A stretch of 36,582 nt of DNA from a virus. The first letter of the stretch is position 1, and every line of letters starts with the position of its first letter. Positions 36,579 through 36,582 of the stretch are shown piece after piece. The translations under genes and the position numbers were made by a program. The notes under the pieces were generated by a model that searched no databases, was not told the DNA's origin, and worked only from the letters and a program-made list of their open reading frames with translations. The stretch is from the IMG/VR virus record IMGVR_UViG_3300043429_000348, positions 1-36,582 of that record; one strand, written 5' to 3'.

Positions 36579-36582
36579 TGTT
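36558..36582. repeat. Terminal direct repeat, right copy
   Basis: This is identical to bases 1-25. It contains the first codons of the gene at 36255-36578. Joining the copies gives a continuous leftward operon from 5.4 kb across the join to 33.9 kb. Confidence 0.9.

Overview
The window looks like one complete phage genome rather than a piece of bacterial chromosome. Its first and last 25 bases are identical (1-25 and 36558-36582), and the ribosome binding site of the last gene lies across that join. The molecule is therefore best read as a circle, or a circularly permuted genome, of about 36,557 unique bases. The virion genes follow the order of Salmonella phage P22 with closely matching protein lengths: terminase, P22-type portal, scaffold, gp5-type coat, gp4-type and gp10-type tail proteins, a needle candidate, three ejection proteins and a tailspike with a P22 head-binding domain. 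This makes it a short-tailed, P22-like podovirus. The replication initiator, small early proteins and YdaS-type Cro resemble, from memory, those of phages of Burkholderiales. A betaproteobacterial, perhaps freshwater, host is an inference.

Layout. A leftward (minus strand) early operon starts near 5.5 kb and runs down through single-strand annealing recombinase (Erf), YqaJ exonuclease, SSB and many small accessory genes. It crosses the contig join and continues from 36.58 kb to 33.96 kb, ending at a leftward hairpin terminator at 33.89-33.95 kb. A rightward unit starts from a back-to-back promoter near 5.53 kb: Cro-like protein, a structured leader RNA (5.88-6.07 kb), O-like and P-like replication proteins, NinB and NinG. 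A small inverted cassette of four genes (8.69-9.92 kb, minus strand) follows, with two near-copy consensus promoters of its own. The late virion genes run from 10.1 to 32.0 kb, with an internal terminator after the coat gene pair. The lysis genes (a small coiled-coil membrane protein, a papain-like hydrolase candidate, a spanin candidate, an M15 endolysin and a small holin) end at 33.89 kb and meet the leftward operon.

Most notable signals. (1) The leader between cro and the replication initiator holds a fold that resembles the phage C4 antisense RNA. It is followed by a 24-nt segment that can pair, with only G-U wobbles and one bulged base, with the start-codon region of the initiator gene. 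I found no integrase and no CI-like repressor, so control of replication by RNA is an attractive idea. (2) A second, GC-rich receptor-binding protein and a truncated gene lie between two exact 22-bp direct repeats, which suggests a recently inserted tail cassette. (3) Two tandem LamG-like virion genes, a Gly/Tyr repeat protein, an Ala-rich repeat protein and an unexplained long hairpin in the lysis region are further points of interest.

No tRNA, rRNA, CRISPR array, insertion sequence or integrase gene was found. No gene-free stretch exceeds about 300 bases. The longest is the 231-base leader at 5837-6067.
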